DNA from: Ferrigenium straubiae
GTDB taxonomy: Bacteria; Pseudomonadota; Gammaproteobacteria; Burkholderiales; Gallionellaceae
Direction of reading: 5' to 3'
Assembly (NCBI GenBank): GCA_019449655.1
Contig: JAHQXD010000001.1
Coordinates: 748,950 to 812,949, forward strand
Length of the DNA: 64,000 nucleotides
Position 1 is the first letter of the stretch. The number at the start of each line of letters is the position of its first letter. This document shows positions 15,156-23,929 of the stretch, piece after piece. Below the pieces are notes generated by a model, which had not been told where the DNA came from, did not search any database, and saw only the letters and a program-made list of their open reading frames with translations. A program made the translations under genes and the position numbers.

Positions 15156-17186
15156 ATGAGCAATCAGTTGGCACTTGAAACCAGCCCCTATCTGCAGCAG
15201 CACGCCAACAATCCGGTGGACTGGCATGCGTGGAACCCGGAAACGATGCGCCTCGCGCGCGAGCGGGACAAGCCCATCCTGCTGTCGATCGGCTACTCGG
15301 CCTGCCACTGGTGCCACGTCATGGCGCACGAGTCGTTCGAGGACCCCGAGGTGGCCGCGCTGATGAACGAGCACTTCGTCAATATCAAGGTGGACCGCGA
15401 GGAGCGCCCCGACCTCGACCAGATTTACCAGAATGCGCACTACCTGCTGATGCAGCGCGGCGGCGGCTGGCCGCTGACCATGTTCCTCGCGCCCGACGGC
15501 ACGCCGTTCTTCGGCGGCACCTATTTCCCGAAACAGGCGCGCTACAACCTGCCCTCCTTCGCCGACGTGCTGCGCCGCGTCGCGCAGATATACCGCGACA
15601 AGCGCGCGGAACTCGCGGCGCAGGGCAAGCAACTCGCGGCGGCTCTCGCCAGCCTCCAGCCCGCACGCGGCGGAGAAACGCCGCTGAACGGCGACCCCAT
15701 CGAACAGGCGCTGAGCCAGCTCGGCGAAGAGTTCGACAAGATCAACGGCGGCTTCGGCGACGCGCCCAAGTTCCTGCACCCGGCGGAACTCGACCTGCTG
15801 CTGCGCAATGGGCACGAGAGCGGCGACGAGTTCGCACGGCACATGGTGCGCCACACGCTGCAGAAGATGGCGCACGGCGGAGTGTACGACCAGCTCGGCG
15901 GCGGCTTCTGCCGTTACAGCGTCGATGCCGAGTGGAGTATCCCGCACTTCGAGAAGATGCTCTACGACAACGGCCTGATGCTGGCCCTGTACAGTGCCGC
16001 GTGGCAGGAATACCGCGAGCCGTTGTTCGCGCGGGTGGTGGAGCAGACCGCTGCCTGGGCCATGCGCGAGATGCAGTCACCCGAAGGCGGCTACTACTCG
16101 TCACTCGATGCCGACTCGGAACACGAGGAAGGCAAGTTCTACGTGTGGCGGCGCGACAAAATCCGCGGCCTGCTGAGCGCCGAGGAGTACGCCGTCGCCG
16201 CGTCCCGTTATGGACTGGATGGCCCGCCCAACTTCGAGCAGCACGCCTGGCATTTGCGCGTCGCGGAGCCGCTGGAGGCAATCGCGCAGCGCCTGCATCT
16301 CTCCACCGAGCAGGCGGAGGCGCTGATCGCAAGCGTGCGCGAAAAACTTTTCGCCGCGCGCGAGAAGCGCGTGCGCCCTGGCCGCGACGAAAAAATCCTC
16401 AGCTCGTGGAACGGACTGATGATCGCCGGTATGGCGCGCGCCGCGCGCGTGTTCGGCCGCGAAGACTGGCTGCACTCGGCGCAGCACGCGATGGATTTCG
16501 TGCGCAACACCCTGTGGCGCGACGGAAAATTGCTGGCGACATACAAGGACGGCAAGGCGCACCTCAACGCCTACCTCGACGACCATGCCTTCCTGCTGAA
16601 CGCCGCACTGGAATTGCTGCAGGCCGAGTTTCGCAGCAGCGAACTGGCCTTCGCGACGCAGCTCGCCGACGCGCTGCTGGCGCGCTTCGAGGACAAGGAA
16701 CGCGGCGGCTTCTTCTTCACCAGCCACGACCACGAGGCGCTCATCCAGCGCAGCAAGACGGGGCAGGACGACGCCACGCCTTCCGGCAACGGCATTGCCG
16801 CTCAGGTTCTGTTGCGCCTCGCGCTGCTGACCGGAAAAGAAGAATACCGCACGGCGGCGGAGCGCTGCCTGATGCTGTTTTTCCCGGCGATACGCGAGGC
16901 CGTGAGTTACCACTGCAGCCTGTGCGCCGCGCTTGCGGAGTACCTGCAACCGCCCGGCCTGCTGGTACTGCGCGGCAAGGAGGCCGCGGCGTGGCAGGCG
17001 GCGCTGCGGACGCGCTATCTGCCTGACATGCTGGTTGTGGCGCTAAGCGAGGAGGTTGCCGGCCTGCCCGAGGCGCTCGACAAGCCGCACACCGAGCAGA
17101 CCACCGCTTGGCTGTGCCGCGGCACGCAATGCCTGCCACCGATCACGGAGTTAGATGAGTTGATTGATCAGCTGGCAGGTCGTTGA
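15156..17186 (+). CDS. DUF255/YyaL-family protein (thioredoxin fold plus six-hairpin glycosidase-like domain)
   Basis: A 676-residue protein of the YyaL/SSP411 family. Residues 1-160 form a thioredoxin-like domain with the SYSACHWCHVM-type motif (here IGYSACHWCHVMAHESF, CxxC near residue 50) and VDREERPDLDQIYQ. The rest is an (alpha/alpha)6 barrel-like domain (DAPKFLHPAELDLL, HFEKMLYDNGLM, KILSSWNGLMIAGMARA, PSGNGIAAQVLLRLA). The start ATG at 15156 has GAGAGG eight nt upstream. Members are widespread but uncharacterised; a redox or sugar-related role is guessed from folds. It follows tesA by 25 nt and could be cotranscribed. Confidence 0.92.
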   Translation: MSNQLALETSPYLQQHANNPVDWHAWNPETMRLARERDKPILLSIGYSACHWCHVMAHESFEDPEVAALMNEHFVNIKVDREERPDLDQIYQNAHYLLMQRGGGWPLTMFLAPDGTPFFGGTYFPKQARYNLPSFADVLRRVAQIYRDKRAELAAQGKQLAAALASLQPARGGETPLNGDPIEQALSQLGEEFDKINGGFGDAPKFLHPAELDLLLRNGHESGDEFARHMVRHTLQKMAHGGVYDQLGGGFCRYSVDAEWSIPHFEKMLYDNGLMLALYSAAWQEYREPLFARVVEQTAAWAMREMQSPEGGYYSSLDADSEHEEGKFYVWRRDKIRGLLSAEEYAVAASRYGLDGPPNFEQHAWHLRVAEPLEAIAQRLHLSTEQAEALIASVREKLFAAREKRVRPGRDEKILSSWNGLMIAGMARAARVFGREDWLHSAQHAMDFVRNTLWRDGKLLATYKDGKAHLNAYLDDHAFLLNAALELLQAEFRSSELAFATQLADALLARFEDKERGGFFFTSHDHEALIQRSKTGQDDATPSGNGIAAQVLLRLALLTGKEEYRTAAERCLMLFFPAIREAVSYHCSLCAALAEYLQPPGLLVLRGKEAAAWQAALRTRYLPDMLVVALSEEVAGLPEALDKPHTEQTTAWLCRGTQCLPPITELDELIDQLAGR

Positions 17187-17233
17187 AGAATGCCAGGATG
17201 ATGTAGATCAGGTTAGGCGCGGTTTTCTGCACC

Positions 17234-17323
17234 GTAACCCAACACGTTGGCGCGCCTTATCCGCCAGTGCGCTGCTTTCAGTAGATTGTTGGGTTACGCA
17301 ATAAAGCCGCTAACCCAACCTAC
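17234..17323. repeat. Dispersed intergenic repeat with inverted arms
   Basis: GTAACCCAACA at 17234-17244 is repeated inverted as TGTTGGGTTAC at 17287-17297, then TAACCCAACCTAC at 17311-17323. This type of CCCAAC palindrome is common between genes in proteobacteria. Here it lies between the convergent DUF255 gene and sppA and may act as a bidirectional transcription stop. Confidence 0.6.
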
Positions 17324-17324
17324 A

Positions 17325-18272
17325 TTAGCGTAGCGAAGCGCCGCCCTGCGCCGAGAACCCGATCGCACTCGCGACCCCCGCACCGAAGCGCTTCGCCAGG
17401 CGGTCGGCGAAGTTTTCCTTCATCGTGAAGTCCACGATTTTTTCCGCCTTGATGACGTCGCGCGCGACCGACTCCACGCTGCCCATGCCGTCCGCAAGCC
17501 CCATCTCGATGCCGCGCTGACCGTTCCACACGAGGCCGCTGAAGGTGTCCGGCGTTTCCTTGAGGCGCTTGCCACGGCCCTGTTTCACCACGTCGATGAA
17601 CTGCTGGTGGATTTCCTCGATCATCTGTTTGGCGTAGGCCTGGTGCGCCGGATTGGCGGGCGAGAACGGGTCGAGGAAGCCCTTGTTGGCGCCGGCGGTG
17701 ATGAGGCGGCGCTCCACGCCGAGCTTCTCCATCGTGCCGGTGAAGCCGAAACCGTCCATGAGCACGCCGACCGAGCCGATCAGGCTCGCCTTGTCCACGT
17801 AGATTTTGTCCGCCGCGACCGCGACGTAGTAGCCGCCGGAGGCGCAGATGTCCTCGACCACCGCGTACAGCGGAATCTGCGGGTGTTTCGCGCGCAGGCG
17901 GCGGATTTCATCGTTGATCTGCCCGGCCTGCACCGGGCTGCCGCCGGGGCTGTTGATGCGCAGGATCACGCCCTGGGTGTTCTTGTCCTCGAACGCATCC
18001 TGCAGGCTGGGGATCAGGTTGTCGGCGCTCGCCGCGCTGTCCACCGAGATCACGCCCTGCATGTCGACCAGCGCGGTGTGCTTGCCGGTGCTCAGCGCCT
18101 TTTCCGAGTTGCCGACCCAGCCCATCACCAGGAACAGGACGAGAAACAGATAGCCGAAGGTCAGCGTCTTGAAGAAGATGCCCCAGTGCCGCGCGCGGCG
18201 CTGCTCCTGAACGGCCGACATCGCGAGCTTCTCCAGCACGCCGCGTTCCCAGTTGTTGTTTTGATCCGACAT
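17325..18272 (-). CDS. sppA: Signal peptide peptidase SppA
   Basis: A 315-residue inner-membrane serine protease of the short (36K-type) SppA class, which degrades cleaved signal peptides. One N-terminal transmembrane segment (LTFGYLFLVLFLVMGWVG) anchors it. The ClpP-like core has RINSPGGSPVQAG, the nucleophile in EDICASGGYYVAVAADKI, and the general-base Lys in the SLIGSVGV...ITAGANKGFLDPF region. The long E. coli form is duplicated; this one has a single domain. It lies 21 nt downstream of the HAD gene and is probably cotranscribed with it. Confidence 0.93.
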   Translation of the reverse strand: MSDQNNNWERGVLEKLAMSAVQEQRRARHWGIFFKTLTFGYLFLVLFLVMGWVGNSEKALSTGKHTALVDMQGVISVDSAASADNLIPSLQDAFEDKNTQGVILRINSPGGSPVQAGQINDEIRRLRAKHPQIPLYAVVEDICASGGYYVAVAADKIYVDKASLIGSVGVLMDGFGFTGTMEKLGVERRLITAGANKGFLDPFSPANPAHQAYAKQMIEEIHQQFIDVVKQGRGKRLKETPDTFSGLVWNGQRGIEMGLADGMGSVESVARDVIKAEKIVDFTMKENFADRLAKRFGAGVASAIGFSAQGGASLR

Positions 18273-18293
18273 TACATTTCCTTCAATAAGTTG

Positions 18294-18950
18294 TTAAGCG
18301 TTGGCCCTCAGCCACGCGCGCAATTCCGCGAAATCCTTCACCTGCGCGAGCGGCTTCAGTTCCCGCAGCTGCTCCGGCGGGTGTGCGCCGTATTCCACCG
18401 CCACCGCGTCCACCCCGGCATTCTGCGCCATCTGCATGTCGTGCGTGGTGTCGCCGATCATCAGCGCGCGCCCGGCATCGACCGCGAGTTCCTCCAGCAG
18501 TTCCAGCAGCATCGCCGGATGGGGCTTGGAGAAAGTCTGGTCCGCGGTGCGCGTGGCGTGAAAGTATTTTTCCAGTCCGGTGGCTTCCAGCACCCGCTCC
18601 AGCCCCATACGGCTCTTGCCGGTCGCCACCGCGAGCCGGTAGCCCGCCTCGTGCAGCTCCGCGAGCGTCTCGCGCGCGCCCTCGAACAAGGGTATCGTCC
18701 GATCCTGCGCCAGAAAATGATGGCGGTAACGCTCCACCAGCGGCCCGTACATCGACTCCGGCGCATCCGGCACCGCATGGCGCAATGCCTGCTCCAGCCC
18801 GAGTCCGATCACGTGGCGCGCCGCCTCGTCGCCGGGAACCGTCAGCCCCAGGTCGCGGCACGCCGCCTGGATCGAACCGGCGATCACCGCCGTCGAATTC
18901 ATCAGCGTGCCGTCCCAGTCGAACACGATCAGATCATAACGCCTTGCCAT
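18294..18950 (-). CDS. HAD-family phosphatase (Gph/phosphoglycolate phosphatase-like)
   Basis: A 218-residue HAD hydrolase, subfamily IA. Motif I is VFDWDGTLMNST (nucleophile Asp and acid Asp), motif II VATGKSR (Ser/Thr position), motif III Lys in FSKPHPAML, motif IV MIGDTTHDMQMAQNAG. The helical cap is type C1. The ATG at 18950 is used. It is often annotated as phosphoglycolate or pyrophosphate-like phosphatase, but the substrate cannot be read from sequence. It precedes sppA in one transcription unit; in many betaproteobacteria this pair lies beside rluC, but here it does not. Confidence 0.88.
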   Translation of the reverse strand: MARRYDLIVFDWDGTLMNSTAVIAGSIQAACRDLGLTVPGDEAARHVIGLGLEQALRHAVPDAPESMYGPLVERYRHHFLAQDRTIPLFEGARETLAELHEAGYRLAVATGKSRMGLERVLEATGLEKYFHATRTADQTFSKPHPAMLLELLEELAVDAGRALMIGDTTHDMQMAQNAGVDAVAVEYGAHPPEQLRELKPLAQVKDFAELRAWLRANA

Positions 18951-18962
18951 GCCTGCCACCAA

Positions 18963-19259
18963 AAAAACGAGGCGCGGATATTACCACGCCATCCTCTTCG
19001 CCATTTTCATTGTAAAAAGAAACAGTAACCGTAAAACCCGCTACCGGCGGGTTCCGTAAGCCTGTACGGTTTCGATGCGGATCGGCTACGTCTTTACTGC
19101 AAAAATAAAGGCGAAATCTTCAGCACTTTAAGGTTGTCACCCAACTGATTCGCTCGGCCAATTGTTTAACAATCCATCCCCCGGAAGTTCCGTCTTTTGT
19201 CAGAAATGGACCATGAATTTCCGAATTCCTGTGGCAATTCCTTAAGTAGGGAGGATGCG
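18963..19259. other. Divergent intergenic region before the large secreted-protein gene
   Basis: About 300 nt between the HAD gene (minus) and the large + gene. It contains the candidate structured RNA at 19016-19095 and then AT-richer sequence. I see no clear sigma-70 promoter and no rho-independent terminator after the fold. GGGAGG lies just before the ATG at 19260. Confidence 0.5.
19016..19095 (+). ncRNA. Candidate structured leader RNA (three-way junction)
   Basis: Hand folding gives a closed three-way junction. Outer stem: AAAGA plus GTAACCG (19016-19031) pairs with CGGCTAC plus TCTTT (19083-19095), with one A-C mismatch. Hairpin 2: AACCCGC/GCGGGTT (19035-19053) with a five-nt loop. Hairpin 3: CCGTA/TACGG (19054-19069) with a six-nt loop. 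The element starts 244 nt before the large secreted-protein gene on the same strand. The topology recalls cyclic-di-GMP (GEMM) riboswitches, but the conserved GEMM core is not present, so I do not name it as one. It could be a new regulatory leader or chance pairing. Confidence 0.35.
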
Positions 19260-22200
19260 ATGAAAAATACCATGGCTTTATCCAACAGCGCGGTTCGACT
19301 GCTTTCGATTATCGCGGTCTTCTTCATGATTGCGGTTTCAGGAGCAGCCTTCGCCGCCTCCACGATCGGCGGCGGCATCTGGACCGGCGCACGATTGCCG
19401 AATGGCAGCCCGAAGATGGTCGGGAACGCCCCGATAATCAACGATGGGGTGAGGCAGGTCAAAGTCATGGTCCAGGATCTGGATACCGGCGACTTTGTCG
19501 CTTACGGAATGGTCGCGCCGGGCGCCAACACCTGGTCAGCGACAGTCCCGGGGCCTGGCAACTATCTGGCCATGTTCATGGCGGACGGCCATGACGTAAC
19601 CAGCCGCGAATACCATGTCCCCTCCGACGGTGTCGCGGTAGCGCAGGAGGCCTATCTTCCGCCCGCGCCGCTTCCCAAGGCCAATCTTTTGCTCTACGCC
19701 TTCAAGGATCATTACGTCAACAGCGAAGACGACTACCCGATGGACTATGCCCTCAAGGGCGTAAAGTTCATCGTTAAAAACGAGAAGGGGGTGGTCGTCG
19801 CAGAAGGCATAAGCGGCTCTCAGACAATGGCGGATATGCCCGCCGGGGCGGGGCCGGACATAAACGGGCTCTATTACTTCAGAAACCTCGAACCAGGGAA
19901 CTATGAGGTGACGGTGGATACGATGGGGCCGATACAGATAAGCGACCCGACCACAGGCACGCTCGTGAATGCACCCGGCGGCACTCAGTGGTACCAGATA
20001 TCTTCGACGGAAGGAACGAACGTTGAAGAGGTAACACTTTATCCCGGCGACCCCGGCACAACTGCCGGCGGCTACTGGACATGGTTCGCGTTCGTCGACA
20101 AGCAGCAGCCGCTTCCGGCCGGCGCCGACGCCGGCTCGATTTCCGGAAGACTCTTCGACGCCGACGGTCCGTGGTTCCCCCTGATCGAGCCTTTCAATCC
20201 GCCGCCTCCGCAGGATCAATTCGTCACGCCGAATCTCTATGTGCCCAAAGGGCTGCTGGTGCTCTACCCGAACATCCAGACCGTCGGTGTCGTAAAGCCG
20301 ATCGCCACGACTGAGGCCGACCCGGTGACAGGCGAATACACCTTCTCGAACGTCCCGCCGGGCAACTACCGGATATACGCGATAGACCTTCCGCTCGACT
20401 ACATCTGGCAGGAAACGCAGGCGACTGTGACGCCCGGCGCAGCCGTAACCGGAGCGGATATCTATCTGCCGCGCTGGTTCGCCAGGCTGTCCGGCGCCGT
20501 CTACGATGTGGCCACCGGGCTTACGGTGCCCGGTGCGAAAGTCACCCTGAGGATCGAGGACGGCAGCGTCTGGAAGGAGACCGTCACGGATGCGAACGGA
20601 AACTATTCCTTTGACAGGCTTCCTGAAGTGGAGGTGCTCGGCGTGGTGAGCGTCGAGCCTCCTCCGGGATACCGGGCCTTCATGATGTGGCCGGTAAACC
20701 AAAGCTACGACATGAGTTCGAGCACCGTGCAGTGGTATACGGCGAATTACCGGGCCGACCTTCTGCTCCAGCCGATTCTCCCGACCGAAGGGGTCATAAG
20801 GGGCTTTGTCCACAACGACAACCTGGAACTCAAGCCCGACGCGTCGGGGAAGATGGTGTGGCGCGCCGACGGGCTGTACGACGAGAATGAAGAAAAGACT
20901 TTCAGCGGGGTAACGGTGGAGCTTCTCGATGCTGCCGGCACCGTTGTGGCGTCGACGGTGACAGGCGGCATAGACAAGGCCGATCTCATCGCACAAGGCT
21001 GGCTGCAGCCCTACACATGGCCAGTCGATGAATTTGGCGGGGTCTTCATGGGCAAAACGACCGGCCAGTACGAGTTCCGGGGACTCGCCCCCGGAAGCTA
21101 CCAGGTAAGGGCCGTGCTGCCCGCCGGATTCTCGGCGGTCGAGCCCGGCGGGGTGAAACCGGTGGCATTGGCCGGCGGCAGTTCCGCAAGGGCGGACCTC
21201 GGCATCAAGACCGAGGCGCCGCTGGCCGGAGAGATCGAGGGAGGCATATTCGACGACCTCAACCTCGACCCGAACCCACTGAGCATCTGGTTCGACGAGA
21301 AAGCCGTCATCGAAGGCGCGCCGCTGGGCGTCTACGACCACCTCGGCTACTTCCTCGGTTCCGCGAAGATGGGCGGCCCGTTGTGCTACGCCGGTTCGAC
21401 GATATGCCCCTGCGGCACGCCTGGCGTAACCCCCGGCTGTCCCGTGCAGACGCCCGAGGTCGGCATACGCGTGGCTCCGGGAACGCATATCTTCGTCGGC
21501 AACGACCCCGCTTTCCCGAACAACGGCTACCGGCCCGAATTCGACCCGCTTCCCTGGACCTATAGCTTCGGCCAGGGCAAGAACAAGTTCGAGGCCGACT
21601 GGTCGCTCATCCCGACTGCGATGGCCATGCTGGACGGCGGGGCCATGCCGGGCGGGCCTCTCGGCAACGACCTGATCACGCCGCAGAACCAGCCTGTGAT
21701 CGTCAGCATCACGCCGTTATCGCCGCCGCCGGCCGCGCCGGTCGTGCAAGGCGGTTACTTCAACATGCTCGCCCTGAACAATACGGCAACAATGACAGAT
21801 GCCGGAAGCATCCAGCTGGCCCTGGCTGCGACTACCACAGCTACTGCGCCTGCCGGGGTGGTTATGAGAATCGACGGCATGAATTTCGGCGACAAGCAGC
21901 GCTACTCCACAGTGACTCTCTCCGGCGTGAAGCTTGTAGTCAAGTCGTGGAGCAACACCGCCATAGTCGTAACCATCCCGGCCGATTCGATAATGGGAGC
22001 GCTTGTAGTCTCGACCTCCACCGGCATCTCGAACGCGATGTACCCGGATCTCGTCTATAGCGCAAAAATGACGCAAAACATGAGCGTCAGATCGGTATTT
22101 GTCGATGCCGCAGCGACTGGCGGGGGCAATGGCAGCCAGGGAAGTCCTTACCGCACCATCAACGAAGCACTTGCCAAGCTGCCCGTGGTGACAGGTCCCA

Positions 22201-23690
22201 AATATGTGTTCGTGCGCCCCGGAACCTACAACGAAAGGATACAGATCAGGAAGAACGATGTGAACCTGATCGGCTACGGAGCCCACGAAACCATCATCAA
22301 TGGCAGCGGACCCCTGACGATTTCACCCAAGGGAGTGAGCCGCGGCGGCCCGGTCGTCTTCATCGGCCGCGGCGGGAAACTTGGGGCAGTATCCAGGGTA
22401 ACGGTCAGCGGCTTTACCATCGAAGGCGGTTCCACCAAGGGCAAGAGCGGCGGCGGCATCTTCGGGGATTACGGAAACGCCAACCTCGACATCAACACCT
22501 CCATCATTACCCGGAACAGCGGCGAGTATGGCGGCGGCATCTGGCTGCACAAGTCCAACCACGCAGTCAGGATATGGTCGAACGTCATCGCGGCCAACGG
22601 TGCAGTAGGCGGATACGGCGGCGGCATCAGCGTCAACGACGAGCCCGTGTACGGGCCAGCCATCCCCTACGGCGCGAACGAGCATGTGATGGACGATGCA
22701 AATCCGCCGCTCAAGACTGCCTACAATATCTACAACAACCTTGTCATCTACAACGTATCTCCTGATTACGGTGGCGGCATGTCGCTGTACGAGGCCAAAG
22801 ACATGCTGAATGTAATCGGAAACGTAATCATGGAGAACAAATCGTACGACCACGGCGGCGGCATCTTCTTCGAAGACTGTGGCGCGGTAGACCTCTCCGG
22901 CAACCTCTTCATGCACAACTACGCCGCAGACGACGGCGGCGCGGTGAGCTTCGAAGACGTGGGCGACAACACCTCGACAGTGAAGGTATACAACAACCTC
23001 TTTGCCGAGAACATCGCCGACGACATGGGAGAAAACACCGCCCGCGGCGGCGCCCTTGCCTTCGATGACACGCTCAGGGCAGAGGTCTACAGCAACACCA
23101 TCGTGGGCAATGTAGCGGCCGGCACCAACAAACCGCGGGGTGGCGCCATAGACGCCGAGCGCCACGGCCACGAGTATATGAACCTGAACCCCGCATTCAG
23201 CGATGTAAAAGTCTACAACAACATCATCTGGAACAACTGGCGCCTTGACTACAGCCTCGACCACAGGCGTAACAAGGAGTTCGCGGGCCAGAACTATCTG
23301 ATGGGCGTGAATTATGTCTGGACCCAAGACAACCTGCATGTGGACAACCCCGCGGTCCAGGGGGAATGGGCCAGCCAGAACAACTCCGAGAGCTTCACGA
23401 AGGTCGAGTACAACAACCTCTCGGATGGCAGCTATGCTGCACGCACCGGGAACATGAATGCCGATCCCGCATTCGCAAACCCGATGGTTTACAACTGGCA
23501 TCTGACCCGTGGCTCGCCGGCATCCAACAAAGTGCCGCTGGTATCCGCGCCCTTCCGCGACCTGGAATACAGCCGCCGTATAGTGGCTGACGGGTTTGCA
23601 GAGATGGGAGCCTATGAAGTGCTGGTCCCGCAGCCGAATATCCTGATGATTCCGGCGATCAGGAACATCATCACGATGCCGAAGCACTAG
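19260..23690 (+). CDS. Giant secreted modular protein: carboxypeptidase-like/SdrD-B repeats, TIG domain, right-handed beta-helix
   Basis: A 1476-residue exported protein. The ATG at 19260 has GGGAGG 5 nt before it. A Sec signal (LLSIIAVFFMIAVSGAAFAA) comes first. Residues 60-720 hold repeated SdrD-B or carboxypeptidase-regulatory-like modules, each with phrases such as YYFRNLEPGNYEV, YTFSNVPPGNYRI, YSFDRLPEVE and YEFRGLAPGSYQV. A Cys cluster (CYAGSTICPCGTPGVTPGC) follows near 700, then an IPT/TIG-like domain near 850. From about 940 comes a DUF1565-type entry (GSQGSPYRTINEAL...VFVRPGTYNE) and a beta-helix with GGGI/GGAV rungs about every 50 residues. No sorting signal or autotransporter barrel is visible. 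AGG and ATA codons are more frequent than in neighbours, suggesting transfer. Role unknown; surface or extracellular matrix function is inferred. Confidence 0.88.
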   Translation: MKNTMALSNSAVRLLSIIAVFFMIAVSGAAFAASTIGGGIWTGARLPNGSPKMVGNAPIINDGVRQVKVMVQDLDTGDFVAYGMVAPGANTWSATVPGPGNYLAMFMADGHDVTSREYHVPSDGVAVAQEAYLPPAPLPKANLLLYAFKDHYVNSEDDYPMDYALKGVKFIVKNEKGVVVAEGISGSQTMADMPAGAGPDINGLYYFRNLEPGNYEVTVDTMGPIQISDPTTGTLVNAPGGTQWYQISSTEGTNVEEVTLYPGDPGTTAGGYWTWFAFVDKQQPLPAGADAGSISGRLFDADGPWFPLIEPFNPPPPQDQFVTPNLYVPKGLLVLYPNIQTVGVVKPIATTEADPVTGEYTFSNVPPGNYRIYAIDLPLDYIWQETQATVTPGAAVTGADIYLPRWFARLSGAVYDVATGLTVPGAKVTLRIEDGSVWKETVTDANGNYSFDRLPEVEVLGVVSVEPPPGYRAFMMWPVNQSYDMSSSTVQWYTANYRADLLLQPILPTEGVIRGFVHNDNLELKPDASGKMVWRADGLYDENEEKTFSGVTVELLDAAGTVVASTVTGGIDKADLIAQGWLQPYTWPVDEFGGVFMGKTTGQYEFRGLAPGSYQVRAVLPAGFSAVEPGGVKPVALAGGSSARADLGIKTEAPLAGEIEGGIFDDLNLDPNPLSIWFDEKAVIEGAPLGVYDHLGYFLGSAKMGGPLCYAGSTICPCGTPGVTPGCPVQTPEVGIRVAPGTHIFVGNDPAFPNNGYRPEFDPLPWTYSFGQGKNKFEADWSLIPTAMAMLDGGAMPGGPLGNDLITPQNQPVIVSITPLSPPPAAPVVQGGYFNMLALNNTATMTDAGSIQLALAATTTATAPAGVVMRIDGMNFGDKQRYSTVTLSGVKLVVKSWSNTAIVVTIPADSIMGALVVSTSTGISNAMYPDLVYSAKMTQNMSVRSVFVDAAATGGGNGSQGSPYRTINEALAKLPVVTGPKYVFVRPGTYNERIQIRKNDVNLIGYGAHETIINGSGPLTISPKGVSRGGPVVFIGRGGKLGAVSRVTVSGFTIEGGSTKGKSGGGIFGDYGNANLDINTSIITRNSGEYGGGIWLHKSNHAVRIWSNVIAANGAVGGYGGGISVNDEPVYGPAIPYGANEHVMDDANPPLKTAYNIYNNLVIYNVSPDYGGGMSLYEAKDMLNVIGNVIMENKSYDHGGGIFFEDCGAVDLSGNLFMHNYAADDGGAVSFEDVGDNTSTVKVYNNLFAENIADDMGENTARGGALAFDDTLRAEVYSNTIVGNVAAGTNKPRGGAIDAERHGHEYMNLNPAFSDVKVYNNIIWNNWRLDYSLDHRRNKEFAGQNYLMGVNYVWTQDNLHVDNPAVQGEWASQNNSESFTKVEYNNLSDGSYAARTGNMNADPAFANPMVYNWHLTRGSPASNKVPLVSAPFRDLEYSRRIVADGFAEMGAYEVLVPQPNILMIPAIRNIITMPKH

Positions 23691-23724
23691 GAAGCAGGCC
23701 GCACAAGGAGCCATGATGCGAATA

Positions 23725-23760
23725 TCGGGGCCGGGAGAATATCCCGGCCCCGATTTATTA
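23725..23760 (+). terminator. Intrinsic terminator after the giant secreted-protein gene
   Basis: A perfect 12-bp stem (TCGGGGCCGGGA / TCCCGGCCCCGA) with a five-nt loop at 23725-23753, followed by TTTATTA. It lies 34 nt after the stop codon, so the large gene is monocistronic. Confidence 0.85.
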
Positions 23761-23929
23761 AAGAAGGGTCATAAAACAAGGAGGCACTGGGTGCAATTGC
23801 TGCCGAATGCGGCGATAATGCCCAGCACATCGGCGAGGCCCGGATAAAGCCCTTTTGCCGATCCAAAGCCCAACCAACCCGCAATATCGCCCTGGCCCAG
23901 GCTCATGCCTGGATTGAAAAAACACCGTC

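Noticed and set aside
19016..19095. Known cyclic-di-GMP (GEMM-I) riboswitch
   Set aside because: The junction topology is similar, but the invariant GEMM core and tetraloop are absent, so I only call a candidate structured RNA.
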